Source: Bacteroidales bacterium (GTDB taxonomy: Bacteria; Bacteroidota; Bacteroidia; Bacteroidales; UBA12077). From it: a stretch of 64,000 bases of DNA. The notes beneath the pieces were generated by a model. The model was not told the origin of the DNA, did not search any database, and saw nothing but the letters and a program-made list of their open reading frames with translations. Where the stretch lies: the NCBI GenBank assembly GCA_018334675.1, contig JAGXLL010000002.1:62001-126000 (forward strand). Direction: 5' to 3'. Shown piece by piece: positions 46,588-55,386 of this stretch; positions within the stretch are counted from its first letter, which is position 1, and the number at the start of each line of letters is the position of its first letter. The position numbers and the translations under genes are program-made.

Positions 46588-47325
46588 ATGAAAATGAGAA
46601 TTCTCTTAACCATGCTCCTCGGTGTGATGATCGCTTTGACCGCATGCGAGGATGACGGGCAGATGAACAGCGACTCTAAAGTCACCCTGGGCTTCCAGGC
46701 CATGGAAAGCTCAAGTCTGCTCAAAGCTACCGACACCCTTGTCTTTGACTCGGCCATGGTAGGCATCAAAGACATTGAAATTGAAAGAGAAGAAGAAGCA
46801 GATGATGATGCAGTGGAATCAGACGACGGGGACGAGCTCGAATATGAATTCGAAGGACCCTATCAGGTCAATCTGCTGGCAGGTACGAAAATCCCGGAAC
46901 TTGCCGATGTTGAGCCCGGCTTCTATACCGAACTGGAAGCTGAACTGGCACCCGTATTGGAGAATAACCATTCGGTTTATATCGAAGCACGTTATACCAA
47001 TACCGCCGGAGAAACCTATCCGGTTATCTTTCACACCGATGAAGACATCGATTTTGAGATCGAAAGCGATGCGGGCATTCAGGTAGGTGATCAGGATATC
47101 AAAGATCTGATCGTTCGAATCGACCTGACAACCCTGTTTAACCACATTGATCTGGATGCTGCCGTCATCGACGATTCCGGGCGGATCCTCCTGGACGATG
47201 AGAACAATTCCTCCCTGGCGGATAAGCTGGAGGACTACCTGGAAGAGGTGGCCGAAATGGAAGAAGAGGACGACGACGACGATGACGATGAGGATGATGA
47301 CGACGACGATGGCGATGATGATTAA
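46588..47325 (+). CDS. Very acidic DUF4382-like lipoprotein
   Basis: I start at Met 46588 (MKMRILLTMLLG), which gives a signal peptide and lipobox-like ALTAC; the upstream in-frame Met at 46447 adds an unlikely 47 residues. The 245-residue protein includes VTLGFQAMESSS and an acidic segment in the middle, VEPGFYTELEAEL (like the xAGxYxxLRF element of the DUF4382 proteins) and a C-terminal tail that is almost entirely Asp/Glu (last 25 or so residues). It probably binds cations or surfaces outside the cytoplasm. It is likely related to the proteins at 14128 and 17011. Confidence 0.7.
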   Translation: MKMRILLTMLLGVMIALTACEDDGQMNSDSKVTLGFQAMESSSLLKATDTLVFDSAMVGIKDIEIEREEEADDDAVESDDGDELEYEFEGPYQVNLLAGTKIPELADVEPGFYTELEAELAPVLENNHSVYIEARYTNTAGETYPVIFHTDEDIDFEIESDAGIQVGDQDIKDLIVRIDLTTLFNHIDLDAAVIDDSGRILLDDENNSSLADKLEDYLEEVAEMEEEDDDDDDDEDDDDDDGDDD

Positions 47326-47356
47326 AACGGGGTCAACCGTTTTATTGCGCGCCGGA

Positions 47357-47941
47357 TGAGAAAATCATCCCGGAAAAACCTTCAATCCCCACATTTGAAA
47401 AAGACTTCAGTCTCATTCAGATGTGGGGTTTGTGATTGCAAAAATGTGATGGCCTTCCTTGTATTCATAGGATATTTCCAGACCACTCACCTGACATATC
47501 TTTTTAACAATAGACAGGCCCAGGCCAAGGGTCTTTTGTCCATTTCCCCTGCGGAAACGGTCGAATATCTGTTGCGGCTCAAAATCCGGGGCCTCCCCCT
47601 GAAGGATCAAAGTGTGAACAGCAACAGGTCATACTCCTTGCGGGTGAGATTCAGTACTTTGTTGTGAATGGTGGCCTTTCTTGCACTCAAATCCACGGTG
47701 AGCTCATTGAATTGGATTTGACGGGAACCTCCCGATATACGCCCCCGGAGGATCGAATGGACCCGGGCCTTGAGTTCTGCCTTGTGGAAAGGCTTGATCA
47801 GGTAATCATCGCCACCCTGCTCCAAACCCTGTACTTTTGTATCAATAGCATCCCCTGCCCTAAGCACAAGAATGGCTGTCCCTTCATGGTGCTGCCGGAT
47901 CTCACCGATCAGATTCAGACCGTTGCCTTGGGCGAAGGTGC
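47357..47941 (-). repeat. Left copy of the two-component-system direct repeat
   Basis: From TGAG at 47357 the sequence matches 62378 onward in the same orientation. By eye there are only three differences over the first 245 or so bases and three over about 75 bases after the deletions. The match is broken by at least three internal deletions relative to the right copy. It ends near 47941 within what was a receiver domain; the rest of the right copy lies beyond the window. Confidence 0.85.
47413..47941 (-). pseudogene. Deleted remnant of a response regulator and histidine kinase pair
   Basis: Minus strand, 47941 to about 47640: part of a receiver domain (GNGLNLIGEIRQHHEGT, then DDYLIKPF) and the start of an OmpR-type DNA-binding domain (VLNLTRKEYDLLLF). 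It then passes abruptly into the last about 60 residues of the histidine kinase (EAPDFEPQQIFDRFRRG, ending ITNPTSE), which are identical to the right copy's protein at 62434. The phospho-acceptor Asp region, most of the DNA-binding domain, and all of the kinase sensor and HisKA parts are gone. It cannot encode a working system. Confidence 0.88.
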
Positions 47942-48154
47942 TGGTATTACTTACTTCTTTTCATTATAATTCTTGAGTCTCCTCCGAAAAGTAATTTTTA
48001 AGAGAATAAGGCCTTTTATGGTTTTGTAATATGCTGATTGATAGGTTTTTAACAGATCAAAAATTCATGCTTTTTATCAGGCAGACTTTTTGTAGTGGAC
48101 TCATTCTTTAATGTTTGAAACAAAACGAAACAGGAGCAAGAAATCTCATTATTC

Positions 48155-49300
48155 CTACTTCTTTGCTGCATTCTTTAAACTATTGAAGTATATTGAAAAT
48201 GGACGGTAAGCAAGATGCGACCATTTTGAAAAAGGTACTTCAATCATAAGCATTGGAAACAATACCATCAAATGAAAAACATACATATAATAAGTGGGAT
48301 TTGGCATGCCGTTTATCCTGAAAATATGTACAAGAATTCCGCTAATGGTTGTTAAGAATAACAAAATAAGAAACGTCCAGTCTGTATAGTGCGAAAATTT
48401 GCTCTTCTCGTTATTCTTCTTCAATCGAATTGCTGTAAAATAGATAATCCCAGCAGTTAACCCGAAGGTTGCATAATATCCCAGTAATCTCTGAGGATGC
48501 CACCAGTTATGGATTTCATCCGTCTGAAACCATTCAAGAAATCCGACAATCAGCACAAAGAGTGTCACATAACCCGACATCAGCAACCAGTGCATGATCC
48601 AATAGGTGACTGATTTTTTCTTATTATCCGGATTTTCTTCTTCTGTACTACATTTTTTAAACTGCCATTGGGTAGCAAAATGAAATATGAGTTTCCATAA
48701 TTCGGTAAAATAAAGTTTAAGGGGTACTTTAACCGACTTATCTTTGAGTATTACTTTTCTGTACATATTAAATACATTGGAAAGTAAGAAAAAAGATAAA
48801 AATCCGGCCATAATCCAGTCGCCTATTTCAATTGTCTTCCAGGGAGCAAAAGTATTCAGTTTTACACCCCCTTGTTCAGTAAGTGTAGTTTCCATGGGTC
48901 CGTGATAAAGCAGGAACAGGACTAAAACAACCGTAGCAAGAAGGACAATGGCTACCAACTCCCATATCTTGGAAGTATAAAACTTCTTTGACAGGCCGGT
49001 CCAGTCATATGCAGCTGTCAGATACCGACGCAACGACATCATCAACTCTCCCGGATTGGCTTCACGCGGACAGGTACTGCTGCATTCACCACAATAATAG
49101 CAGTTCCATGGATCCAGCGAACGCTGAATCTTGTCTTCCAGTCCTAAAACACTGGCGCGAATCATATTTCTTGGGAATGAGTTATCCGTATCAGACAAAG
49201 AGCATATGGCCGTGCAATTCCCACAGTTATAGCACATGCTTGTATCGAATGCCCCAAACTTCTTTAGAGTAACTGAAAAATCAGGGTTTAATATAGACAT
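48155..49300 (-). CDS. qmoC: QmoC-like membrane subunit (HdrC fused to cytochrome-b-like HdrE)
   Basis: The 381-residue protein starts with two [4Fe-4S] motifs: C23, C26, C29, C33 (CYNCGNCTAIC) and C67, C70, C73, C77 (CYYCGECSSTC). About six membrane helices follow from residue 113, including WIMHWLLMSGYVTL and HYTDWTFLILLFLTTISGILVHIF with candidate haem His. This fused layout is that of QmoC, the quinone-interacting subunit of the Qmo complex. It is last in the operon, 7 bases after the HdrA gene, and probably carries electrons between the cytoplasmic HdrA subunits and the quinone pool. Confidence 0.88.
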   Translation of the reverse strand: MSILNPDFSVTLKKFGAFDTSMCYNCGNCTAICSLSDTDNSFPRNMIRASVLGLEDKIQRSLDPWNCYYCGECSSTCPREANPGELMMSLRRYLTAAYDWTGLSKKFYTSKIWELVAIVLLATVVLVLFLLYHGPMETTLTEQGGVKLNTFAPWKTIEIGDWIMAGFLSFFLLSNVFNMYRKVILKDKSVKVPLKLYFTELWKLIFHFATQWQFKKCSTEEENPDNKKKSVTYWIMHWLLMSGYVTLFVLIVGFLEWFQTDEIHNWWHPQRLLGYYATFGLTAGIIYFTAIRLKKNNEKSKFSHYTDWTFLILLFLTTISGILVHIFRINGMPNPTYYMYVFHLMVLFPMLMIEVPFSKWSHLAYRPFSIYFNSLKNAAKK

Positions 49301-49307
49301 CTTTCCA

Positions 49308-51530
49308 TTATTTTTTTAGTTCATATAAATAATACTCATCTTCGTTGATCTCTTCCGTATCCTTCACGAAGCCATATTTTCTCAACGACATTAAGTAATA
49401 CATTACATCTTCACTCGGGTGCTTCAACTCTGCAGCTATTTCAGGAATTGCTTTAGAACCTGATTCAAGTGATTGAAGTATTCTCTTGCTCATTTCAGGT
49501 AATGCATTTGCCAGTTTGTCTGCGTTATTGGTCACACCTTCAGCTGATTCGGCTTCTTTTGCCTGATGGTCTTCAATTAACCGGACATCTTTAACAAAAG
49601 CATCAATCATCCCTTCTATTTCCTCATTGGAGTAACCAACAATACTTATTGCATCAGAAGGACAAACGGGAGTACATGCTCCGCAACCTTTACACAAGGC
49701 TTTGTTTACTTTAGCTACAGTTTTCCCGTCCGCTTCCACTTTTTCAAATGCATTGTAACTGCAAAGTTCATCACACTTTCCGCACCATTCACAAAGATCA
49801 GTATCAACAGTTGCAATAATTGGCTCAAGCTCTATCTTTCCCGAGTTAATCAATGAATTGGCTTTTGCTGAAGCGGCTAAAGTTGAAGCCATGGTGCCCC
49901 TCACATTTTTAGGACTCTGGCAAGCACCGGCAATAAAAACACCATCAATTACAGTCTCTACAGGTCGGAGTTTTGTATGCACCTCATTATAAAATTTATC
50001 GCTTCCAATAGGAACTTTCAAAATTTCAGCAACACTTTGATCCTTTCTTTGAACCATTCCGGTAACCAATACAACCAGGTCGGCAGAGACTTCAATGTTT
50101 TCATTTTGTGTCAGTGCATCCTGAACGGTTATTTTAGTTTGTTCACCTCTCTTTTCTACTTCAGGAAATGCTCCTTCAAAAAACTGGAGGTAAATATCCC
50201 CTTGTCTCGAAGAGTCGGTAAAGCATGTTTCCTGTTTTCCATAGGTTCTGATGCCCCTTGTAATATGGAAATTTCTGACTTCAGGATATTTGTTCTTTAC
50301 ATTCAATGCCGACTGAATAGCAGAGGTACAACAATAACGCGAACAATGTTTGTTGTCCCCATCAGGCTGGCGACTACCAACACAATATATGTAGGCAATA
50401 TCCCGGATCTTCTTTCCTTTGTATTCAAGCGTTCCATTGCTCATATCAAGTAAGCGGCGGAATTGCTGAAGAGTAATCACATTGTCTACAGTTTTATATC
50501 CAAACTCACCCTCCTCAGGTTCATACGGGTCAAACCCGGTATTAAGAAGGATAGCACCCGCATTGAAAGTAATATGCTCCACTTCCTGATCAAGATCGAT
50601 TTTTCCGTCACAGATTTTTTGGCACGCTCCACACTTATTACACAATTCCATATCAATTACAGGACTTTCCGGATAGGCTTCCCTGTAATTTTTATAGATC
50701 GCTTTGCGTTTGGTGAGCCCAAAATTGAATTCATCCTCCACTTCAAGCGGGCAGGCTTTCAATACCTGATCGAGAAAATCGTCGTCGCATTTTCCAAAGA
50801 CATACCGGGGTGTTATCTTAACACCTAACTCGAAATTACCAATGTTCCCATTTAAAGATTCAACCTCTGCTCCTGTAAAGAGTGTAATGTCATCGCGTTC
50901 TTTAATTTGTTTATAAAGTCGCTCAACAAGATTTTTCCCTTCCTCGTTTGTTGGAAATAAATGACCCCACTGAGCTGTTCTTCCTCCTACAAAGTGATCT
51001 TTCTCGATCAGATACACCTGACTTCCCTGGTCAGCCAGTTCAATGGCTGAACGCATTCCGGAAATCCCTGCACCAATAACAGCGGCAACGTTTTTTGCTT
51101 CAATTTCAATAGGTTGTAAACTTTGAGACATTCTGACCTTTGAGATAGCCGCTCTTATAATACGTACCGCCTTATCCGTTGCATCATCGGTACGGTCGGA
51201 ATGAGCCCATGAGCATTGCTCCCGGATGTTTGCATGGACATAGTTGTATTGGTTTAGCCCGGCCCTCTTTGCCACATCCCTGAAAGTGAGCAAGTGCAGC
51301 TTAGGAGAACAGGATGCTACCACCATACCATCCAGATCGTTTTCAATGATCTTTTCAATGATTTCAACCTGGGCTGAATCGGAACAAGTAAACATGGTTG
51401 TTTTCACTAACTGAACACCAGGTTCATTTTCAACAACTTTTGCTACTTTTTCCACCTCTACATAATCGGAAATATTTCCGCCGCAATAGCAGATGAATAC
51501 GCCTATTTTTTCTTTATGATCTTTTTTCAT
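49308..51530 (-). CDS. hdrA: HdrA-like FAD/iron-sulfur protein with C-terminal winged-helix-like extension
   Basis: The 740-residue protein has an HdrA N-terminal domain (1 to about 130: IGVFICYCGGNI, SCSPKLHLLTFRDVAKRAG). The FAD-binding motif GAGISGMRSAIELA starts at 153. A cluster lies at C297-C300-C303-C307, the HdrA-type CVGSRQ...HCSRYCC region at 383-401, and a C-terminal ferredoxin domain at C580, C583, C586, C590 and C613, C616, C619, C623. Residues about 676-740 look like a winged helix (SKRILQSLESGSKAIPEIAA). HdrB-type CCG domains are absent. The gene overlaps the previous one by 4 bases and has AGGAGG before its start. Confidence 0.88.
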   Translation of the reverse strand: MKKDHKEKIGVFICYCGGNISDYVEVEKVAKVVENEPGVQLVKTTMFTCSDSAQVEIIEKIIENDLDGMVVASCSPKLHLLTFRDVAKRAGLNQYNYVHANIREQCSWAHSDRTDDATDKAVRIIRAAISKVRMSQSLQPIEIEAKNVAAVIGAGISGMRSAIELADQGSQVYLIEKDHFVGGRTAQWGHLFPTNEEGKNLVERLYKQIKERDDITLFTGAEVESLNGNIGNFELGVKITPRYVFGKCDDDFLDQVLKACPLEVEDEFNFGLTKRKAIYKNYREAYPESPVIDMELCNKCGACQKICDGKIDLDQEVEHITFNAGAILLNTGFDPYEPEEGEFGYKTVDNVITLQQFRRLLDMSNGTLEYKGKKIRDIAYIYCVGSRQPDGDNKHCSRYCCTSAIQSALNVKNKYPEVRNFHITRGIRTYGKQETCFTDSSRQGDIYLQFFEGAFPEVEKRGEQTKITVQDALTQNENIEVSADLVVLVTGMVQRKDQSVAEILKVPIGSDKFYNEVHTKLRPVETVIDGVFIAGACQSPKNVRGTMASTLAASAKANSLINSGKIELEPIIATVDTDLCEWCGKCDELCSYNAFEKVEADGKTVAKVNKALCKGCGACTPVCPSDAISIVGYSNEEIEGMIDAFVKDVRLIEDHQAKEAESAEGVTNNADKLANALPEMSKRILQSLESGSKAIPEIAAELKHPSEDVMYYLMSLRKYGFVKDTEEINEDEYYLYELKK

Positions 51531-54235
51531 TTCAACCTCCTTAAATAACTTGCTGCTTCAGAAGCCGCACCGCCTGCAGAAAGAATGGTATCCGGAATAT
51601 CTTTGGGACCGGAGGCTGTTCCTGCGACAAATACTCCATCTATATTTGTTGAAGCGGGACTGGCTAATTCATCAACTTGTTTGACATAATTGAATCTATC
51701 CAGCTCAATGGATTTTTCTGAAAACATGCCGGAGACATCCATATTCGGAAGAGCCCCAACAGACAGCACAGTTAAATCATGTTTGGCTTCCTTTACTTTA
51801 CCTTCCAGGACATCTTCATATCTCAATATCATATCTCCATTTTCGCTTTCCTTCACTTTCGCAACTTTTCCTTTGACAAAGTTGACCCCCATCCCTTTGG
51901 CTCGTTGATAGAATTCTTCGAAACCTTTTCCGAATGATCTGATATTCATGTAATAAATTGTAATATCGGCAAGAGGCAATGCGCCCATCAATAATTGAGC
52001 TTGTTTGATGGAATACATACAACAGATTTGTGAGCAAATCGGGTTTCCAACGGTTTCATCCCTTGATCCGGCACATAGTATGTAAGCAATGTTATCAGGA
52101 ATCCTTCCGTCCGATGGTCTTAGAACTGTGTTGTAAGGACGGGTGGGAACCAAATGTCGTTCCATATCCATTGCTGTTATCACATTGGATATTTTTCCTC
52201 CACCGTAGTTGGGGAGATTTTCCTTGGGGAAGAGCTTAAATCCGGTGGAAACAATAACAGATTTTGCATCAACAGAAAGCTCTTCTTCCTTTTGAGAAAA
52301 ATCAATGGCATCGGCAGGGCATGCAGAAACGCATTGATGACATTCCCTGCAAATATTACAATCCAGACACCTGCTGGCATTCAGGAAAGCTTCTTCCTCT
52401 GAATAGGTGGCTTCAATCTCTTCAAAATCTTTAATCCTTTCTTCGGCGGATCTTTCATATGCCATTACAGGCATTACCGATGGCTGATTTTCCATCCGGG
52501 CCAGCACTTCTTCCTTACTGGCAGGGGGTAATCTGTGATCAAATTCATGATCCGCCAGGTTTTCCCCCTGCAAATATTTATCAATAAAGAAGGCGGCTCG
52601 TTTCCCTTGCCCGGCTGCTTCAATAATTGATGAAGCACCTGTAACCACGTCACCACCGGCAAAAATATGTGCCTGGGAAGTTTGCAGGGTTTCAGAATTC
52701 ACATTGATGGTACCGTTCTTATTCAATTCCAGTTCATTGGTGAAAGTAGAGGTTGTGGCAAGCAAACCGATTGAGGTAATTGCCAGCTCTGCTTTTATAA
52801 CGTGTTCCGAACCTTTTATCTCTTCAGGCCTTCTTCTTCCACTTGCATCAGGTTCACCCAGTTTCATCCTGACACACTTCACTGCATTTAATTTTCCGTT
52901 TTCTCCTATGAATTCGACAGGATTCTTTAGAAACTGGAATTCAATACCTTCATCTTCTGCTTCTTTTACTTCCACATCAGCAGCCGGCATTTGATAACGG
53001 TCACGGCGGTATACAACTATTACTTTCTCCGCTCCCAATCTTTTTATTGTTCTGGCTGAGTCCATAGCAACATTTCCTCCACCAAAAACCAATACCGTTT
53101 TACCTGAAACATCCATCTTATCTCCCTTGTTTACACTTTTCAGGAAAGATAAACAGCACAATATACCCTCAAGGTCCTTTCCTTTGAGGTCAAATTTCAC
53201 GGTTTCATGCGTACCGACAGAAACATAAATTGCATCAAACCCCTGGCTTTTAAGCTCTTCAAAATTTTCCACAACATGATTCACTTCATATTCAACACCA
53301 AGAGCCGTAATGTTCTTTATATCTCTTTCTACAATATTATTGGGAAGGCGAAAAGAAGGAATGGATGATTTTAACATACCACCCAATTCGCTGTCGCCCT
53401 CGAATATTTTAACGCTATGTCCGGATTTTGCCAGATGATAAGCAGCTGTCAAACCTGAAGGTCCTGACCCGATAACAGCCACCTTTTTACCAGACTGAGC
53501 TTCAATATCTTCAAATTTGGGTTCTGAATATTTATTGTAATAATAATCAGAAAAAAATCTTTTGATGCGACGAATAGTTACGGGTTCGTCTTTATCTTTT
53601 CTTGTACATTCTCCTTCACAGGGTGCATAACAAGCCCTTCCGAGTGAACCGGGCAGTGGAATATCCTCCAGGTGAAGATTCATAGCTTCTTCATACAATC
53701 CATTCCGGACAAGAGAAACATAGCCATGTGCTTTTACTCCACCCGGGCAGGTGGTAATACAGGGAGAAGAGGTTCCGTTTCTTTGTATAGTGGCTACCTT
53801 AGGACTTGCAGTTGTAAATGGGATAAATGCTGTTTTCTTGGCAACAAATCCATAATTATAAGGATCTTCGTTATATTCAGGGCAACTCACTTCACATTCG
53901 CTACACCCTGTACAGATAGATTCATTGACGTATCTTGGATTCTTAATGATGTTTGCATTAAATCCATTTCCGTTTTTGGCTATACCTTGAACTTCGCTGT
54001 AAGTTAAAAGAGTTATATTGGGATGGCGGCTTGTTTCAGACATTTTGGGTGTCGTAATGCAAGCAGAGCAGTCAAGTGTAGGAAATACTTTGCTCAGGTG
54101 GATCATTTTACCACCAATAGACAGGTCTTTTTCAACCAACAGCACTTTAAATCCCATTTTAGCGAGATTAAGAGAAGCTTCCTGACCTGCTACACCGCCT
54201 CCAATAATTAGCGAATCGTATTTGTTATTATCCAT
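51527..54235 (-). CDS. HdrA split by an inserted NfnB/GltD-like NAD(P)H oxidoreductase module
   Basis: I start at Met 54235 (MDNNKYDSLI), just before the FAD motif; a start at 54268 would overlap the previous gene by 41 bases. Of 902 residues, 1-130 are HdrA-like: GGGVAGQEAS, FPTLDCSACITTPKM and cluster C108-C111-C114-C118. Residues about 155-560 are GltD/NfnB-like: C159, C163, C202, C206, C210, then FAD motif GSGPSGLTAAYHLAK (256), and NADPH-type GGGNVAMDSARTIKRLG with YRRDR (385-413). Residues about 600-902 resume HdrA: six Cys over C623-C639, CAGSRD (721) and ICSQICCMYSIKQA (733). This would let NAD(P)H exchange electrons with the Hdr/Qmo-like complex. Confidence 0.87.
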   Translation of the reverse strand: MDNNKYDSLIIGGGVAGQEASLNLAKMGFKVLLVEKDLSIGGKMIHLSKVFPTLDCSACITTPKMSETSRHPNITLLTYSEVQGIAKNGNGFNANIIKNPRYVNESICTGCSECEVSCPEYNEDPYNYGFVAKKTAFIPFTTASPKVATIQRNGTSSPCITTCPGGVKAHGYVSLVRNGLYEEAMNLHLEDIPLPGSLGRACYAPCEGECTRKDKDEPVTIRRIKRFFSDYYYNKYSEPKFEDIEAQSGKKVAVIGSGPSGLTAAYHLAKSGHSVKIFEGDSELGGMLKSSIPSFRLPNNIVERDIKNITALGVEYEVNHVVENFEELKSQGFDAIYVSVGTHETVKFDLKGKDLEGILCCLSFLKSVNKGDKMDVSGKTVLVFGGGNVAMDSARTIKRLGAEKVIVVYRRDRYQMPAADVEVKEAEDEGIEFQFLKNPVEFIGENGKLNAVKCVRMKLGEPDASGRRRPEEIKGSEHVIKAELAITSIGLLATTSTFTNELELNKNGTINVNSETLQTSQAHIFAGGDVVTGASSIIEAAGQGKRAAFFIDKYLQGENLADHEFDHRLPPASKEEVLARMENQPSVMPVMAYERSAEERIKDFEEIEATYSEEEAFLNASRCLDCNICRECHQCVSACPADAIDFSQKEEELSVDAKSVIVSTGFKLFPKENLPNYGGGKISNVITAMDMERHLVPTRPYNTVLRPSDGRIPDNIAYILCAGSRDETVGNPICSQICCMYSIKQAQLLMGALPLADITIYYMNIRSFGKGFEEFYQRAKGMGVNFVKGKVAKVKESENGDMILRYEDVLEGKVKEAKHDLTVLSVGALPNMDVSGMFSEKSIELDRFNYVKQVDELASPASTNIDGVFVAGTASGPKDIPDTILSAGGAASEAASYLRRLK

Positions 54236-54653
54236 CTTTTTGTCCGGTTTCGTTTTTAATACTTCCAAGACCTGATAGGGTCTCAGAAAAACTTTTCATG
54301 TGGCCCACAAACGGATCAGCACAAACTGAACACAATGCAGCCATTTTAACTCTCGCCAGGTCAATTCCCTCCTCTTTCATTACTTGCTGTGCCTTCGATA
54401 TTGAATTGTTGGTTAACGCAGAGCAATCGGAACGGAATGCACAATCCGTTCCGTCGCTTGCGATAAAGACTCCGTCCATACCTTTGTGCAATGCTTTTAA
54501 AATCCAATTGGGTTTTACCGCACTTGTACAAGGTAAAGTAATGTTGTAAACACGAGGTGAATAATGCTTTTTGAGCAGACCGGCAAGATCAATAGCGGGA
54601 TCCGATATCTTTTCAGATGAAAATACAAGAATCCGTGGTTGATAGTCGCTCAT
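54228..54653 (-). CDS. MvhD/FlpD-like protein with partly lost cysteines
   Basis: The 141-residue protein follows the MvhD pattern: ILVFSSEKISDPAIDLAGLL, TLPCTSAVKPNWILKALHKGMDGVFIAS, DCAFRSDCSA, and FSETLSGLG. MvhD carries a [2Fe-2S] cluster in hydrogenase/Hdr electron transfer. The first Cys pair (usually CxxC in the FSCEWC segment) is replaced by SSEKIS, so the cluster may be missing or altered. Its stop overlaps the next start by 8 bases (ATGGATAA). It is the small partner of the two HdrA-like proteins. Confidence 0.75.
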   Translation of the reverse strand: MSDYQPRILVFSSEKISDPAIDLAGLLKKHYSPRVYNITLPCTSAVKPNWILKALHKGMDGVFIASDGTDCAFRSDCSALTNNSISKAQQVMKEEGIDLARVKMAALCSVCADPFVGHMKSFSETLSGLGSIKNETGQKDG

Positions 54654-54671
54654 AAGTTCAGAGTTTACTTG

Positions 54672-54923
54672 TTAATTTTTCTTTAAATACAATGTGAAAT
54701 ATCCGGCCTCTTCAAAGTCACCTAAATATTCGTGTCCTTGTTTCTTTGCCCATCGGGGAACATCTCTTTTTGTTCCTGCATCGGAAGAGAGGATTTCCAT
54801 GATTCCCCCGCTTGGTACATCGGCAATTGCCTGTTTTACTGCTAAAAGTGGGCCAGGGCATGCAGTTCCTCTTGAATCGACTACTTTGTGAGATTCTAAT
54901 GCTTTTAATTCTTCAGTTGTCAT
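54672..54923 (-). CDS. tusA: TusA-family sulfur carrier
   Basis: The 83-residue protein carries VVDSRGTACPGPLLAVKQAI with the sulfur-binding Cys22 in the CPxP motif, a GTKRDVPRWAKKQGH segment and a final strand pattern of the two-layer TusA fold. TusA accepts persulfide sulfur and passes it to partner proteins. It lies between the DsrE-like and MvhD-like genes. A second TusA begins the operon at 60621-60851. Confidence 0.92.
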   Translation of the reverse strand: MTTEELKALESHKVVDSRGTACPGPLLAVKQAIADVPSGGIMEILSSDAGTKRDVPRWAKKQGHEYLGDFEEAGYFTLYLKKN

Positions 54924-54953
54924 AATTGAAAGGTTTTAAAGTTAAATACTTTT

Positions 54954-55367
54954 TTATAGCGTAATATTGAGATCTGCACCAGATGCTCCTTCCAGGTATT
55001 CGCCGATACCTACGATTTCATCCACCAGATCGATAAAGTCTTCTTTATTTTCTCCACCTGCCACTTTTCCAGCCAGACTACATACATAAACATTTACTGA
55101 AGTCATATCCTTAGCCATTTCAAAAAATTCCGTCCATTTTGGCGTGGAAAACTGGTCGAGTGCCTGCTGAAATTTTTCCGCACTCTGGGCTGTATCCGCC
55201 ATACCGCTGACATTTCCATTCTGGCTTTTTACAAAAGCCTGACCGGCATTGACAAGGACATATACATCAACTTCCATATCCTCGGCAGCAGCCCCACTCA
55301 ATATAACTCCTGCATTGGTTAATTTATCTAATGAAGAAGTTGTTAATGCTAAAACTAATTTTGACAT
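54954..55367 (-). CDS. DsrE/DsrF-like protein
   Basis: The start is placed at Met 55367 (MSKLVLALTT), where the fold begins; the longer reading to 55448 runs into the rhodanese gene. The 137-residue alpha/beta protein (DsrE-like) has ALTTSSLDKLTNAGVILSGAA, MEVDVYVLVNAG and one Cys (Cys96 in VYVCSLAGK) near the position used for sulfur in DsrE/DsrE2 proteins. DsrE-type proteins take sulfur from TusA; here a TusA gene follows 30 bases downstream. Confidence 0.82.
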   Translation of the reverse strand: MSKLVLALTTSSLDKLTNAGVILSGAAAEDMEVDVYVLVNAGQAFVKSQNGNVSGMADTAQSAEKFQQALDQFSTPKWTEFFEMAKDMTSVNVYVCSLAGKVAGGENKEDFIDLVDEIVGIGEYLEGASGADLNITL

Positions 55368-55386
55368 ATTTCTCTGTTTTAATGAT

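Noticed and set aside
47413-47610. Short minus-strand frame ending in a kinase C-terminus as an independent gene
   Set aside because: It is the decayed end of the duplicated kinase, identical to the end of the 62434 protein, and lacks all catalytic parts other than the last ATPase motif.
48155-54235. Classical sHdr lipoate-linked sulfur oxidation or methanogen HdrABC
   Set aside because: There is no HdrB CCG domain and no lipoate-binding protein gene nearby; the membrane subunit is QmoC-like instead.
54954-55367. DsrEFH complex
   Set aside because: Only one DsrE-type gene is present; no DsrF, DsrH or DsrC partner is visible.
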